From: Olsenella sp. KGMB02461 | Lineage (GTDB): Bacteria > Actinomycetota > Coriobacteriia > Coriobacteriales > Atopobiaceae | Direction of reading: 5' to 3' | DNA length: 64,000 nt | Assembly: GCF_012584445.1 (NCBI RefSeq) | Contig: NZ_JABAHI010000006.1 | Location: 267,592-331,591 of the forward strand | Shown: piece by piece, positions 16,801-24,855 of the stretch | Layout of the letters: each line of letters opens with the position of its first letter | Numbering within the stretch: the first letter of the stretch is position 1 | Notes under the pieces: generated by a model | The model's database searches: none | Seen by the model: the letters and a program-made list of their open reading frames with translations, nothing else | What the model was told of the DNA's origin: nothing | Program-made: the position numbers and the translations under genes

Positions 16801-18504
16801 CAACGGATCGCCGGTTGCAGGATCGGCAGTGTCGAAGCCCTGGGTTGCGTCGGGCTGCGTGGGGTCGTCTGGCTTGGAGGCTGGCTGAGTCACATCGATA
16901 GGCTTGGGCTTGATGGTGAAGGTGGCTTCGCCGGGGACGTAGGCCATGAGCGCATTGCCAGCGGCATCCTCGCGATAGTTGGCGGTGGAGGCCACCTTGT
17001 AGCTGCCTGCATGGAAGGGCTCGCCCTTATCGGTCAGCTCGTCCTCATGGAGGTCGCGCCAGCCTTGTGCGTCGGCTTCGGGGGATGTGGGGTCTTTTAT
17101 CTTGTAGGTGCGGGTCACTTGAGCGGGCGTGGTGCCGGTCTCGGCGGAGTCCTCCATGATGTGGGTTTTGACTTCTGGGTCGCCGTTGACGTTCTCCTTG
17201 ATATCCAACGGTTGGCCTACCACCGCATCTTCGGCTTCCGTGGTGATGGTTCGACCGGTAGGATCCACTACGATATCTACCTTTACATAGACATCCACCT
17301 TGGCCTCGGCGCCGGCGTCGCCGCCCTCTTCATCGCTGTCGTCTGGCATGCCGCCATATTCGATGACGTAACGGATGCCGCCAAAGACATTGGGAAGGTC
17401 GTTCCAAAAGCCGCCCGTACCGCCGCCTGAGCTTACTGCAAGCTGCATCCACTTCTCCGAGGTGCTCACAGGACCGTCAGGTTGGGCGGACGCCCAGTTC
17501 ATGTACATGGTCTCGCCGGTTTCAGGGTTGGTAGCAGGTCTGCGATTTTGATTGTTGTAGCACTGGCCCATCATCAGGCCTGCTTCTGGGCCTGAGACCC
17601 AGTAGTAGTCGCCGTATTGGCCGCTTCTAAAGGTAGTGGTGGTAGACCAGCGCGTGGGCGAATCCACGTTGTTGGTGCGGTAGTTCTTCGCCCACTCGCC
17701 CGACTTCATGGTGTAAGTGTCATCGCAGGTGCCGCCGATCCAGGTATCGGTGTTCACCAACGAGAACACAAAGTCCTGCTCCGATTGGCTGGTCACCGTC
17801 ACCAGGTAACCTTGCATACCCATGTAACTATGCTTTTCAGCCTCTTCGATCGCTTGGGTCCACGAGGCAATCACGGGACCAGCCTCATAGTAGTGGCCAT
17901 TCAAAGAATTGTAGTCGCGAGTGGTGGACACAGGCGCCAGGCTGGCCACGATCCTGAGGCCCTTGGTGTTGGTGGAATCGGCCAGCCTCACGGTGAGGTA
18001 GCGGGAGAGAAAGTCCTGCCATTGGTCGTCGGTGGCGCCACCCTGCTGGGTGTAGTTGACAGAGTGGTTGCCATGCTTGTTGCCGCTGTAGCGCACAAAG
18101 CCAGAAGGCAGCGCCTCGTTGTTGTTCTGCTGATGGGCAGAGTTGAAATAGATCTCGTCGTTTGCAGAAATGCCGGTGGTGAACTGCACGGTGATGCTCT
18201 GGAACCTGGTGTTGGCGGGCTCGGTGGTGACCTTGAGGTCGGGGAAGCTGTAGGTGTTGGCAAGGCCGTCCACCGGCGTTGCCGCACCCGCCCTGATAAA
18301 GAGCTTCACCTCTTGCTCATTGGCGCGCGTGGCTGTCACCGGAGCCCGGTCGCTCAAAGGGTTCGCTTCTGCACGCCGTGGCAGCGCCGCCAATGACGAA
18401 AGTGCCAACGCGGCACTAAGCGCGCCAACCGCCACCCGTTTCGCAAAGCCAGAGAGCCATGAGGTAAAGCCGCAGGTTGCGGATGAGCGTGTTTCTCGGT
18501 CCAT
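13810..18504 (-). CDS. Giant wall-anchored surface protein with C-type lectin-like domain and repeated beta domains
   Basis: 1,564 residues. A signal peptide ends near PRRAEA (about residue 48). Residues ~180-400 form a C-type lectin-like domain: WTQAIEEAEKHSYMGMQGYL, the WIGG segment and a final WNDLP...GIRYVIEYGG. Mucin-like linkers rich in Pro and Thr and MBG/YDG-like blocks follow (PIDVTQPA, VYDGTPYAAKDQV). About six copies of a bacterial repeat end the protein (GGPGTITGGATVTQGGSYHV is typical). The C-terminus has MPATGD, a hydrophobic helix and SRRWQS, a sortase signal with Met in place of Leu. The ATG at 18504 has GGGAAGAGG upstream. A host-glycan adhesin is the likely role. The plus-strand terminator at 13681 sits beyond its stop. 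Confidence 0.85.
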   Translation of the reverse strand: MDRETRSSATCGFTSWLSGFAKRVAVGALSAALALSSLAALPRRAEANPLSDRAPVTATRANEQEVKLFIRAGAATPVDGLANTYSFPDLKVTTEPANTRFQSITVQFTTGISANDEIYFNSAHQQNNNEALPSGFVRYSGNKHGNHSVNYTQQGGATDDQWQDFLSRYLTVRLADSTNTKGLRIVASLAPVSTTRDYNSLNGHYYEAGPVIASWTQAIEEAEKHSYMGMQGYLVTVTSQSEQDFVFSLVNTDTWIGGTCDDTYTMKSGEWAKNYRTNNVDSPTRWSTTTTFRSGQYGDYYWVSGPEAGLMMGQCYNNQNRRPATNPETGETMYMNWASAQPDGPVSTSEKWMQLAVSSGGGTGGFWNDLPNVFGGIRYVIEYGGMPDDSDEEGGDAGAEAKVDVYVKVDIVVDPTGRTITTEAEDAVVGQPLDIKENVNGDPEVKTHIMEDSAETGTTPAQVTRTYKIKDPTSPEADAQGWRDLHEDELTDKGEPFHAGSYKVASTANYREDAAGNALMAYVPGEATFTIKPKPIDVTQPASKPDDPTQPDATQGFDTADPATGDPLAVAGRCWSKVYDGTPYAAKDQVSLADQLIEGASAWLAFDRAEYASKDAGACDLVLYSPQIQGPHAADYRLTGLASDGTLTVKGEIVSRPLVVTARWFEDAEANPSTWVRDVAFKDPAHPDAPVAANNDATEFDASAATQTKADNANHTWPVAWPASMLAPGDRLDQVLGDASYEAQTAGGLCLNVARPQRGTYALSLSYSGVASVVEGGPLLSQDGNYQVTLVPDTLTVTDRITVDLTEKDPIAILEPVKPSKPAPKPVGPQDFAKIVEDTFGPGGPAPTGGKLPEMPDGVEPQVIIKKGNQPVDEIDPSKPGDYTVTVTYPSPDGTDYIAHIDYEVKADPTPDEQRQFYQVATRLEGAIEGASITPTKTLAAGSSHKVSWQPGPDSYVVSVEVDGKVLKDAATSWTFEDLAAHHQVTVTLAQNPVLPGGFTYGHYTVTVNSYGQGAQVSPSQTYVPGSDGQASWAAKEGYQISAVWVDGVQLTADQCAAGAASFPSIGANHVVDVYTCKADGTSAQSPDDLKVTTQIKGGPGTITGGATVTQGGSYHVAWEPVIQTTPVVTDPAYAVYEVKSVEVNGAEAAGTADREMQLDNIKENKNVVVTVRPVVYHVSVQSCGPGTASASRTVYKGQGYLDIAGTPQDGARITYIEIDGEVVLDEKAGITPSALKAAGFSAGAFSQVRAIAPQFPAPVRHQRQANGAKLDLGFEGIDQDHVVKVLFAKEGEDPLDDEDVHDSGLIGITTGVEGGPGSIDVDQPADPGTPPHPGYVDPTKEAPVAWELPDGYKPLELVVGDQRIPLDPDATSTTIPAGLLKEGDHISLVVEKRAVDDDKTQSRQQTPPAPEKLRIDTSLAGGLGSISAGAQVDRHGSYTVTWSAEPGYRVAKVLVDGIERPDLLEAFSYTFEDVGEHHSVAVELEAVPADPPAEKDPAPSGDDAAPGSSAAKPTDDRLVARQEAGSRIMPATGDEALGLPGIMIAGALLLTVGWLALSRRWQS

Positions 18505-18775
18505 AGTTGCCTCTTCCCGCAGTTGATGCATGCTGGCCCACTGACATCGGAAAATAGGCCAGTGGTTGCCTATTTCTGAAATTCTTCTGAAAGTATAGAC
18601 CATCAACTTCACAGCAAGGGGGCGCTGTCCCCTCATATTTGCAAATTTCTAATTAATGGACATCGATGGATATGCTGTCGAGATGGGGCTTGGCGCGGGT
18701 GAGCGTCGATCCCCAGGGAAACAAGCCCTTTAACACCACATCATGGCGGCTCTTGGCCGCCGGAGAGGGGCACCT

Positions 18776-20239
18776 ATGGAAGAGACCAACGCAGCCCAAA
18801 CCCCAGAGAAACCTGAGGAAAAGATTCCCGAGGCCGCGTCCAAGCACTATACCTGGACCGGCAAGGACGGCAAGGCCATCGATTATACGGGCACCGCAGA
18901 GATGCTCACCATCTACAGCGACAAAGGCGAGGCCATGTGCCATCAGTTCTGCCTCTCCTATGTCTCTGACGAGCAGGACAAGTCCGACCGCCCCGTCACG
19001 TTCCTTTGGAACGGCGGCCCTGGCGGATCTTCTTCTATGGTGTGCATCGGCGGCCAAGGCCCTGTGCGCGTGCCCACCGACGGCACCAGGCACCTGCCCA
19101 ACACCTGCCCGGTCGAGGACAACCCCTATACCCTGCTGCAGGTCTCTGACTTGGTGTTCATCGATGCCCCTGGCACCGGCTACTCCCATGTGGCGGCCGG
19201 CTACGACCCCAAGAAGGTCTGGGGCGTCGACGGTGACGGCGACGCCATGGCGCGCACCATCATCGCCTGGCTCAACGAGCACAATGCCTGGGACCGCCCT
19301 CACTACCTCTACGGCGAGTCCTACGGCACCACCCGCGCAGCTGTGGTCTATCGCCTGCTGGGCGAGCGCGGCGTAGGCGTGGACGGCGTGGTGGAGCAGT
19401 CCTCCATCTTGGACTACGCCGTGATGCTGCCGGGCAACGACGACTACTACGCCGGCATGTTCCCGGTCATGGCCGCCACTGCCCAGTCCGCCGGCGTCGT
19501 TGGCCAGGGCGTCGACCCTGAGGCCTGGTTTGGCCAGGCCATGGACTTTGTCAACAACACCTATATCAACGCCCTCACCATCGCCGGCAACCTGCCTCAA
19601 GACAAGATGCAGGAGATCGCCGAGCAGATGCATGAGTTCTGCGGCCTGCCTGTGGACTTCATCATGGCCCGCAAGCTGCGCATCGACCTCTTCGAGTTCC
19701 GTGCCCACTTCTCTCAGGACAAGGGCCTCTCCCACGGTCGCTACGACACCCGCTTCACCGAGCAGGTCTACCAGCCCATCCAGGGCGACCTGGGCTTCTT
19801 CCAGATGGAAGACCCCTCTTACGACGCAATCCAGGTGGTCTACAACGAGGTCTACCAAAAGCTCCTGCGCGACATGGGCTTTAAGGGCTATCCCAACTAC
19901 TGCGGCCTGAACATCGAGGTCAACGAGTCTTGGAATTGGAATCACAACATGCCCGGCGTCGGCAGCGCCCCCATGCCCAACGTGGCCTTCGACATTGCCA
20001 CGGCCCTTCGCCGCAATCCCACCAGCCACGTCATCTTCTTGGGCGGCCGCCACGACGGCGCCACCCCCTATTGGAACGTCATCCACGACATGGCCAAGAT
20101 GTACCTGCCCGAGGACCTCTCCCGCCAGATCCTCTGGCATGAGTCTTCCAACGGCCACATGCTCTATGCCGACACCCCTGCCCTCGAAGACACCACGCCC
20201 GTGCTCCAAAAGTTCTACGAGCTTCGCCACCAAAACTAA
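18776..20239 (+). CDS. Serine carboxypeptidase-like protein (peptidase S10 family)
   Basis: 487 residues with the alpha/beta-hydrolase pattern of S10 peptidases: the oxyanion segment FLWNGGPGGSSS, the nucleophile motif GESYGTT (about residue 184), Asp in GGRHDGATPY and His in ESSNGHMLY near the end. It has no signal peptide, so it should act in the cytoplasm, unlike vacuolar or secreted eukaryotic homologues. It would remove C-terminal residues from imported peptides or hydrolyse an acyl substrate. Codon use is strongly biased to C-ending codons, suggesting high expression. GAGAGGGG precedes the ATG. A long reverse-strand open frame over this gene is a shadow of that bias. Confidence 0.9.
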   Translation: MEETNAAQTPEKPEEKIPEAASKHYTWTGKDGKAIDYTGTAEMLTIYSDKGEAMCHQFCLSYVSDEQDKSDRPVTFLWNGGPGGSSSMVCIGGQGPVRVPTDGTRHLPNTCPVEDNPYTLLQVSDLVFIDAPGTGYSHVAAGYDPKKVWGVDGDGDAMARTIIAWLNEHNAWDRPHYLYGESYGTTRAAVVYRLLGERGVGVDGVVEQSSILDYAVMLPGNDDYYAGMFPVMAATAQSAGVVGQGVDPEAWFGQAMDFVNNTYINALTIAGNLPQDKMQEIAEQMHEFCGLPVDFIMARKLRIDLFEFRAHFSQDKGLSHGRYDTRFTEQVYQPIQGDLGFFQMEDPSYDAIQVVYNEVYQKLLRDMGFKGYPNYCGLNIEVNESWNWNHNMPGVGSAPMPNVAFDIATALRRNPTSHVIFLGGRHDGATPYWNVIHDMAKMYLPEDLSRQILWHESSNGHMLYADTPALEDTTPVLQKFYELRHQN

Positions 20240-20257
20240 TCGTTCTCGCTTATAACC

Positions 20258-20304
20258 AGGTGCCCTAGCCCCTCTATCCAAGAGAGGGCCGGGGCACCTT
20301 TCTT
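20258..20304 (+). terminator. Terminator after the S10 peptidase gene
   Basis: AGGTGCCC and GCCCCTCT pair with AGAGGG and GGGGCACCT across a short loop, followed by TTTCTT, 18 nt past the stop. Confidence 0.8.
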
Positions 20305-20321
20305 ACCTCAGAGGAGGATGC

Positions 20322-22235
20322 ATGTACTATTCCAGCGGCAACTACGAAGCCTTCGCCCATCCATTGAAGCCGGAAGGAGTGGAATCCAAGCACGCCTATA
20401 TCATAGGCAGCGGCTTGGCGGGTTTATCGGCAGCCTGCTTCTTGGTGCGCGACGGCCAGATGCCTGGCAGGAACATCCATGTTCTGGAGCGCGACCCTAG
20501 GGCCGGCGGCGCCTGCGACGGCTGGGACTATGCGCAGCTGGGCTATACCATGCGCGGCGGCCGCGAGATGGACAACCACTTCGAGGTCATGTGGGATCTC
20601 TTCCGCGACATCCCCTCGTTTGAAGACGAGAATGTGAGCGTGCTCGATTACTACTACTGGCTCAACAAGCGAGACCCCAACTACTCGCTCTGCCGCGCCA
20701 CCAAGGATCGCGGCCAGGACGCTCACACCAACAACAAGTTCAACCTGTCCGACAAGGGCTGCATGGAGATCATGAAGCTCTTCTTCACCCCCGAGGAAGA
20801 GCTTCAGGACAAAAAGATCACCGAGTATTTCTCTGGCGAGGTTCTGAACAGCAACTTCTGGCTCTATTGGCGCACCATGTTCGCCTTCGAGAACTGGCAC
20901 AGCGCTCTGGAGATGAAGCGCTACATCACCCGCTTCATCCACCATGTGGGTGGGCTGCCCGACTTCAGCGCCCTGCGTTTCACCCGCTACAACCAGTATG
21001 AGTCCATGATCCTTCCCATGGTGCGCTACCTGGAGAAAGCCGGCGTGGACTTCCAGTACAACACCCATGTGACCGACGTGCGCTTCTCGGTAGACGAGGC
21101 CAAGAGCGACGACCGCAAGGTGGCCACCCAAATCAAGCTGCGCCGCAACGAGAGCCAGGCAGCCCAAGACGCCGCCACCGGCGTGCCAGGCGGCGGCCAG
21201 GTAGAGCCCGGCGCCGAGAAGACCATCGAGCTTTCCGAGAACGACCTGGTCTTCATCACCCCTGGCAGCTGTGTGGCCCACTCCACCTTTGGCGACCAGG
21301 ACACCCCCGCTGCCTTCGCCCCCGAGCTCTGCGACGGCGACGGCTGGGACCTTTGGAAGCGCATCGCCGCCCAAAGCCCCGACTTTGGCCATCCCGAGAA
21401 GTTCTGCTCAACCCCCGAGCTCTCCAACTGGGAGAGCGCTACCATCACCACCTTGGACGAGCGCATCCTGCCCTATATCGAGAAGATCTGCAAGCGCGAC
21501 CCGCTCTCCGGCGGCGTGGTCACCGGCGGCATCGTGAGCGTGGAGGACTCCAACTGGCTGCTCTCCTGGACCATCAACCGCCAGCCCCAGTTCAAGGAGC
21601 AAAAGCCCGGCACTGTGTGCGTGTGGGTCTATTCCCTCTTTACCGATAAGCCCGGCAACTACATCCAGAAGCCCATGCGCCAGTGCACCGGCAAGGAGAT
21701 CTGCGAGGAGTGGCTCTATCACCTGGGCGTTCCTGAGGAGCAGATCGAGGACCTTGCCGAGAAGAGCGCCAACACCGTGCCCTGCATGATGCCCTATATC
21801 ACGGCATTCTTCATGCCTCGCGCCGCCGGCGACCGCCCGCTGGTGGTGCCTGAAGGCGCCAAGAACTTCGCCTTCATAGGCCAGTTCGCAGAGACCCCGC
21901 GAGACACCATCTTCACCACCGAATACTCCATGCGCACCGGCATGGAGGCCGTCTACACCCTGCTGGACATCGACCGCGGCGTTCCTGAGGTCTGGGGCAG
22001 CGCCTTTGACCTGCGCTGCCTGCTCAACGCCACCGTGATGCTGCGCGACGGCAAGCCCGCCACCAACATGAACATGAGCCTGCTGGAGAAACTCATGCTC
22101 TCCCGCGGCCTCAAGGCTATCGAAGGCACCGACATCTACGATTTGCTGCTGGAATACGGCGTCATTCCCACTACCGAGAAGAACGCCGACGATCCCAAGC
22201 CAGCCACCGGCGCTGTATGGCCCGGCATTCACTGA
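20322..22235 (+). CDS. ohyA: Oleate hydratase (myosin-cross-reactive antigen family)
   Basis: 637 residues, full length for the family. The FAD-binding loop GSGLAG is at 29-34, followed by LERDPRAGGACDG. The active-site block TMRGGREMDNHFE carries the acidic residue that activates water. FIHHVGGLPDFSALRFTRYN contains the conserved Tyr, and FAFIGQFAE near the end closes the FAD site. The enzyme hydrates the cis-9 double bond of oleate or linoleate to 10-hydroxy fatty acids, detoxifying host and dietary lipids at the membrane face. GAGGAGG sits four bases before the ATG. It follows the S10 gene, but a terminator separates them. Codon bias again points to strong expression. Confidence 0.96.
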   Translation: MYYSSGNYEAFAHPLKPEGVESKHAYIIGSGLAGLSAACFLVRDGQMPGRNIHVLERDPRAGGACDGWDYAQLGYTMRGGREMDNHFEVMWDLFRDIPSFEDENVSVLDYYYWLNKRDPNYSLCRATKDRGQDAHTNNKFNLSDKGCMEIMKLFFTPEEELQDKKITEYFSGEVLNSNFWLYWRTMFAFENWHSALEMKRYITRFIHHVGGLPDFSALRFTRYNQYESMILPMVRYLEKAGVDFQYNTHVTDVRFSVDEAKSDDRKVATQIKLRRNESQAAQDAATGVPGGGQVEPGAEKTIELSENDLVFITPGSCVAHSTFGDQDTPAAFAPELCDGDGWDLWKRIAAQSPDFGHPEKFCSTPELSNWESATITTLDERILPYIEKICKRDPLSGGVVTGGIVSVEDSNWLLSWTINRQPQFKEQKPGTVCVWVYSLFTDKPGNYIQKPMRQCTGKEICEEWLYHLGVPEEQIEDLAEKSANTVPCMMPYITAFFMPRAAGDRPLVVPEGAKNFAFIGQFAETPRDTIFTTEYSMRTGMEAVYTLLDIDRGVPEVWGSAFDLRCLLNATVMLRDGKPATNMNMSLLEKLMLSRGLKAIEGTDIYDLLLEYGVIPTTEKNADDPKPATGAVWPGIH

Positions 22236-22260
22236 TCCTCTTTGTTGATCTGAGTCGCCT

Positions 22261-22315
22261 CTCCTACCCGGCATTCCATGCATGCAGCTTTGGAATGCCG
22301 GGCAGGAGGTTACCG
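22261..22315 (+). terminator. Terminator-like hairpin after ohyA
   Basis: CCCGGCATTCC (22267-22277) pairs perfectly with GGAATGCCGGG (22292-22302), extended by CTCCT and AGGAG; a loose CGTCTTT follows. The stem is strong but the T tract is weak. Confidence 0.65.
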
Positions 22316-22453
22316 TCTTTAAGGATCGTCGTTGGCGGGACGCCCATGATATCTCAGGGGTCACCGTCCCATCAAATAATAAAAGAAAACGAATGCCTGG
22401 GAGAACTGCGGGCTTCTATAGTGCACCCATCGATGGTCCTAGCACTTCCTTAA

Positions 22454-22485
22454 AAGTTCCTGTGATACCTTCTTATCAGGAACTT
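22454..22485. promoter_or_regulatory. Inverted repeat just upstream of the lipoprotein gene
   Basis: Perfect 9-bp arms AAGTTCCTG (22454-22462) and CAGGAACTT (22477-22485) flank a 14-nt centre, and AAGGAATGGAG with the ATG follow directly. It may be an operator or a 5'-UTR hairpin; the sequence does not decide. Confidence 0.5.
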
Positions 22486-22502
22486 ATAAGGAATGGAGTG
22501 AT

Positions 22503-23924
22503 ATGACTGCTTCGCATCAGGGCATCGCCCTTAATCCCAAGATCATTGGCACTACCCTTGCCTGCGGCGCCCTGGCGCTCACGCTCGCAGGTTGCGGCCA
22601 GCCCAAACAACCAGAGCCAGCGCCTGAAGCTTCAGCTGCCACCCAAGAGGCGCCGGCAGAGAAGGCTCCAGAACCTCAAGAGGCCAAGCTCGCTATTCCC
22701 AACTGCGCCTTTACGGACTCTGGCCACGATCTGGTGGACGTCACCGGCAAGCCTATGGAAAACCCTGTCACCAACATGTCTGATCCCGGCCAGAGCGAAA
22801 GCGAGACGAAACTCATCGGCCTCGCCGCTCAAGATCGCTATGTGGTGCTTGCCACCAGCTCTGAGTACGACAAGGAGTGGGATACCGCCTACGACAAGAA
22901 GTCCAGTTTCTCGTTGATCGACGGCGAAGGCAAGACCGTTGCCAGCTTAGATGACGTGCTTTCCAAGTACGGCACAGCCTACGAGCTCAATACCCGCGGC
23001 GGCTCCAGCACCCTGGCCTTCACCAATGACTGCTTCATCCTGCCCCTCACCGTGGTCGACGAGCAAGGGCAGCGGCACTCCGTCAATGTGGCTGTCGACC
23101 GCGACGGCAAGGAACTGTTCTCTGTGGGCGACCTGCCCGCATGCACCATCCAATCCACTGACAGCGACACAGACCTGCGCTTTTACAACGGCGCCCACTT
23201 CATCTACGGCAACAAGACCATAGTGGACACCTCAGGCAAGACCCTGGCGACCGTGGATACCGACGGCGACATACGCCTTTGCGGCGAGGGACACTACGCC
23301 GGCCTGGGCCACAAGGTGGGGCAGATCTTTAACTACGACGGCTCGCTGGCGCTCGATGTCACTACCCTCTCTGACGATAAGATCGCCTACGGCTTTCGCG
23401 CCATCGATGCAGTGCTTGGAGACAACCTGCTCTTGCTTGAGGGCCAAGAACAAAACCCCCATGGAGGCAGCTCCCGCACGGTCAAAGGCATCTACAACCT
23501 GGCGACCGGCAGCTGGGCAGTGGAGCCTAGCTGCGGTTTAATGAATGCCAGGCCTTCCTACAACGGCCTCGTCTACGTGAGCGCCAAGTCCAAGGATGTC
23601 CTTGAAGGCACCTATAGCAATGCCGACTCTGACGACGACGGCTATGCCTGCCTCATCAACGCCTCCGGTGACGTGGTCTTTGACCTGTCCATGAGCGGCA
23701 TTGACAAGCTGGCCGATCTCACAGAGTTTGACGCCATGTACCTAAGTGATGGCTACTGGTACCTCCAGGGATTCAAGGGAAATCCCGCTCTTAATGAAGA
23801 CGGAGCCTCTGGCCTCATCGTCTACTTTGACGAGAGCGGCAAATTCCTAGGCTGCACCCCCACTACCATGCATCCCGATCCTTCCTACGACAGCCTTAAC
23901 GCCGCTATGTCGGTAGATCACTAG
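22503..23924 (+). CDS. Secreted lipoprotein of unknown function
   Basis: 473 residues. A signal peptide ends in the lipobox LAGC (Cys31), followed by a Pro/Ala/Glu-rich tether of about 30 residues. The rest is a beta-rich ectodomain with repeating units of about 50-60 residues that resemble WG-repeat or propeller blades: SLIDGEGKTVASL, AVDRDGKELFSVG, IVDTSGKTLATVDTDG, CLINASGDVVF. The regular D-G-K turn pattern supports a repeat propeller; no enzyme signature is visible. AAGGAATGGAG precedes the ATG. A strong terminator follows at 24099. Confidence 0.8.
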   Translation: MTASHQGIALNPKIIGTTLACGALALTLAGCGQPKQPEPAPEASAATQEAPAEKAPEPQEAKLAIPNCAFTDSGHDLVDVTGKPMENPVTNMSDPGQSESETKLIGLAAQDRYVVLATSSEYDKEWDTAYDKKSSFSLIDGEGKTVASLDDVLSKYGTAYELNTRGGSSTLAFTNDCFILPLTVVDEQGQRHSVNVAVDRDGKELFSVGDLPACTIQSTDSDTDLRFYNGAHFIYGNKTIVDTSGKTLATVDTDGDIRLCGEGHYAGLGHKVGQIFNYDGSLALDVTTLSDDKIAYGFRAIDAVLGDNLLLLEGQEQNPHGGSSRTVKGIYNLATGSWAVEPSCGLMNARPSYNGLVYVSAKSKDVLEGTYSNADSDDDGYACLINASGDVVFDLSMSGIDKLADLTEFDAMYLSDGYWYLQGFKGNPALNEDGASGLIVYFDESGKFLGCTPTTMHPDPSYDSLNAAMSVDH

Positions 23925-24013
23925 GAAAGACAATAGGGTGCACTACGAAGTTGCTGCACGAGCTTATCGTTGCGGGCTGCCGTACGAGGTGAGCTGCGGT
24001 ATGAAATGATCCA

Positions 24014-24087
24014 CTGTACGAAACTACGAAACGCATGAGGTTATAAAGCACATGACGAAGCTACGAAGCTCATGAGGTCATGTATCC
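24014..24087 (+). repeat. Imperfect 37-bp direct repeat
   Basis: Two successive units share CTACGAA(A/G)C(G/T)CATGAGGT (starting 24024 and 24061, 37 bp apart), with TACGAA or GACGAAG before each. A third, weaker CTACGAA is near 23943. The repeat lies between the lipoprotein stop and its terminator hairpin. Confidence 0.55.
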
Positions 24088-24098
24088 CTCGGAAATGA

Positions 24099-24145
24099 TG
24101 CTGCTATCGCTACATTCTAATGAAGCGATAGCAGCAATTTATTTT
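24099..24145 (+). terminator. Terminator after the lipoprotein gene
   Basis: A 13-bp perfect stem (TGCTGCTATCGCT pairing 24124-24136), 12-nt loop, then ATTTATTTT. Confidence 0.75.
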
Positions 24146-24225
24146 AGTAAAAATACCTATTTACTATATATGCTGCATATCAATGTAGCTTAAGTAGTAC
24201 TTTTTCAGAGTGCGCGATTAATAAA

Positions 24226-24320
24226 CTTGCAGCGTACGTCTTCGACGCAGTGGAAGTTCTTGCTGCAGTGCACGTCTTCGATGCAGTGTGAGCTCTTGAC
24301 GCATTGCATACTCTTGGCAA
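24226..24320 (+). repeat. Imperfect ~33-36-bp tandem repeat in the intergenic region
   Basis: Three units begin CTTGC or CTTGA (24226, 24259, 24295). The first two share ACGTCTTCGA(C/T)GCAGTG; the third is degenerate. No reading frame is apparent. The whole 23,925-24,381 gap holds only repeats and the terminator. Confidence 0.5.
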
Positions 24321-24381
24321 AGACGTGTCAGTGGGATCCCTCGCATTCCCCCATTAATGCATTTATTAACTAGCTCAAGCA

Positions 24382-24819
24382 CTATTGAGTCCTTGAGTCC
24401 CGCCGCAAGTCTGCCAACTTTTGACGAACAGCCGCCAGGGCTTCTTGAGGATCATCGATGTCTGTCACAGCCGATTCTATAGGGCATGGCCCATCGCCTG
24501 CGCGATTCACGATGGCGTCGACCTCCTGCTCGGCAATGGGATTGATGGAGCCCCGCCTCAGCACTTCGACGGCGCGGCGGCTCATGACAGGGGCCCACAC
24601 CTCGCGCACGCCAAGGAGCCTATAGAGAAAGGCTGCTCCGGCGCCTACGACTTTATCGGCAGCGCATGCCCCCGCCCAGGACGCGTCGCCCTCAAGCAGC
24701 GCAAGCAACGGCGCCACTCCCCGCTGATGGCTCACTGTGCAGGAGTCGCCGCGGCAAAGAGCCAAAGTAAGATCTTGGGTCTCCAAAAGCTCCCTGGCAC
24801 GGGCAGTGTCGCTAGTCAT
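24382..24819 (-). CDS. DUF1893 family protein
   Basis: 145 residues matching the DUF1893 pattern: GVAPLLALLEGDASWAGACA, then ADKVVGAGAAFLYRLLGVREV, VMSRRAVEVLRRGSI and NRAGDGPCPIES, the conserved C-P-x-E near the end. The fold is cytidine-deaminase-like and the substrate is unknown. No Shine-Dalgarno stands out before the start. The wall-protein gene upstream on the same strand ends 36 nt away. Confidence 0.82.
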   Translation of the reverse strand: MTSDTARARELLETQDLTLALCRGDSCTVSHQRGVAPLLALLEGDASWAGACAADKVVGAGAAFLYRLLGVREVWAPVMSRRAVEVLRRGSINPIAEQEVDAIVNRAGDGPCPIESAVTDIDDPQEALAAVRQKLADLRRDSRTQ

Positions 24820-24855
24820 AGCAGCCTCGCAAACACTGTGAAAAGAATGTCGGAA

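Noticed and set aside
14971..17430. Long plus-strand open frames opposite the giant surface-protein gene
   Set aside because: They mirror the coding gene, have no ribosome-binding site and no recognisable fold. The minus-strand frame has a signal peptide, lectin domain and sorting signal.
18653..20281. A 542-codon open frame on the minus strand opposite the S10 peptidase gene
   Set aside because: It is a shadow of extreme C-ending codon use in the S10 gene. Its translation is low-complexity His/Val/Gly-rich and has no domain.
20424..21392. A 322-codon minus frame opposite ohyA
   Set aside because: Shadow of a well-conserved oleate hydratase; no family features.
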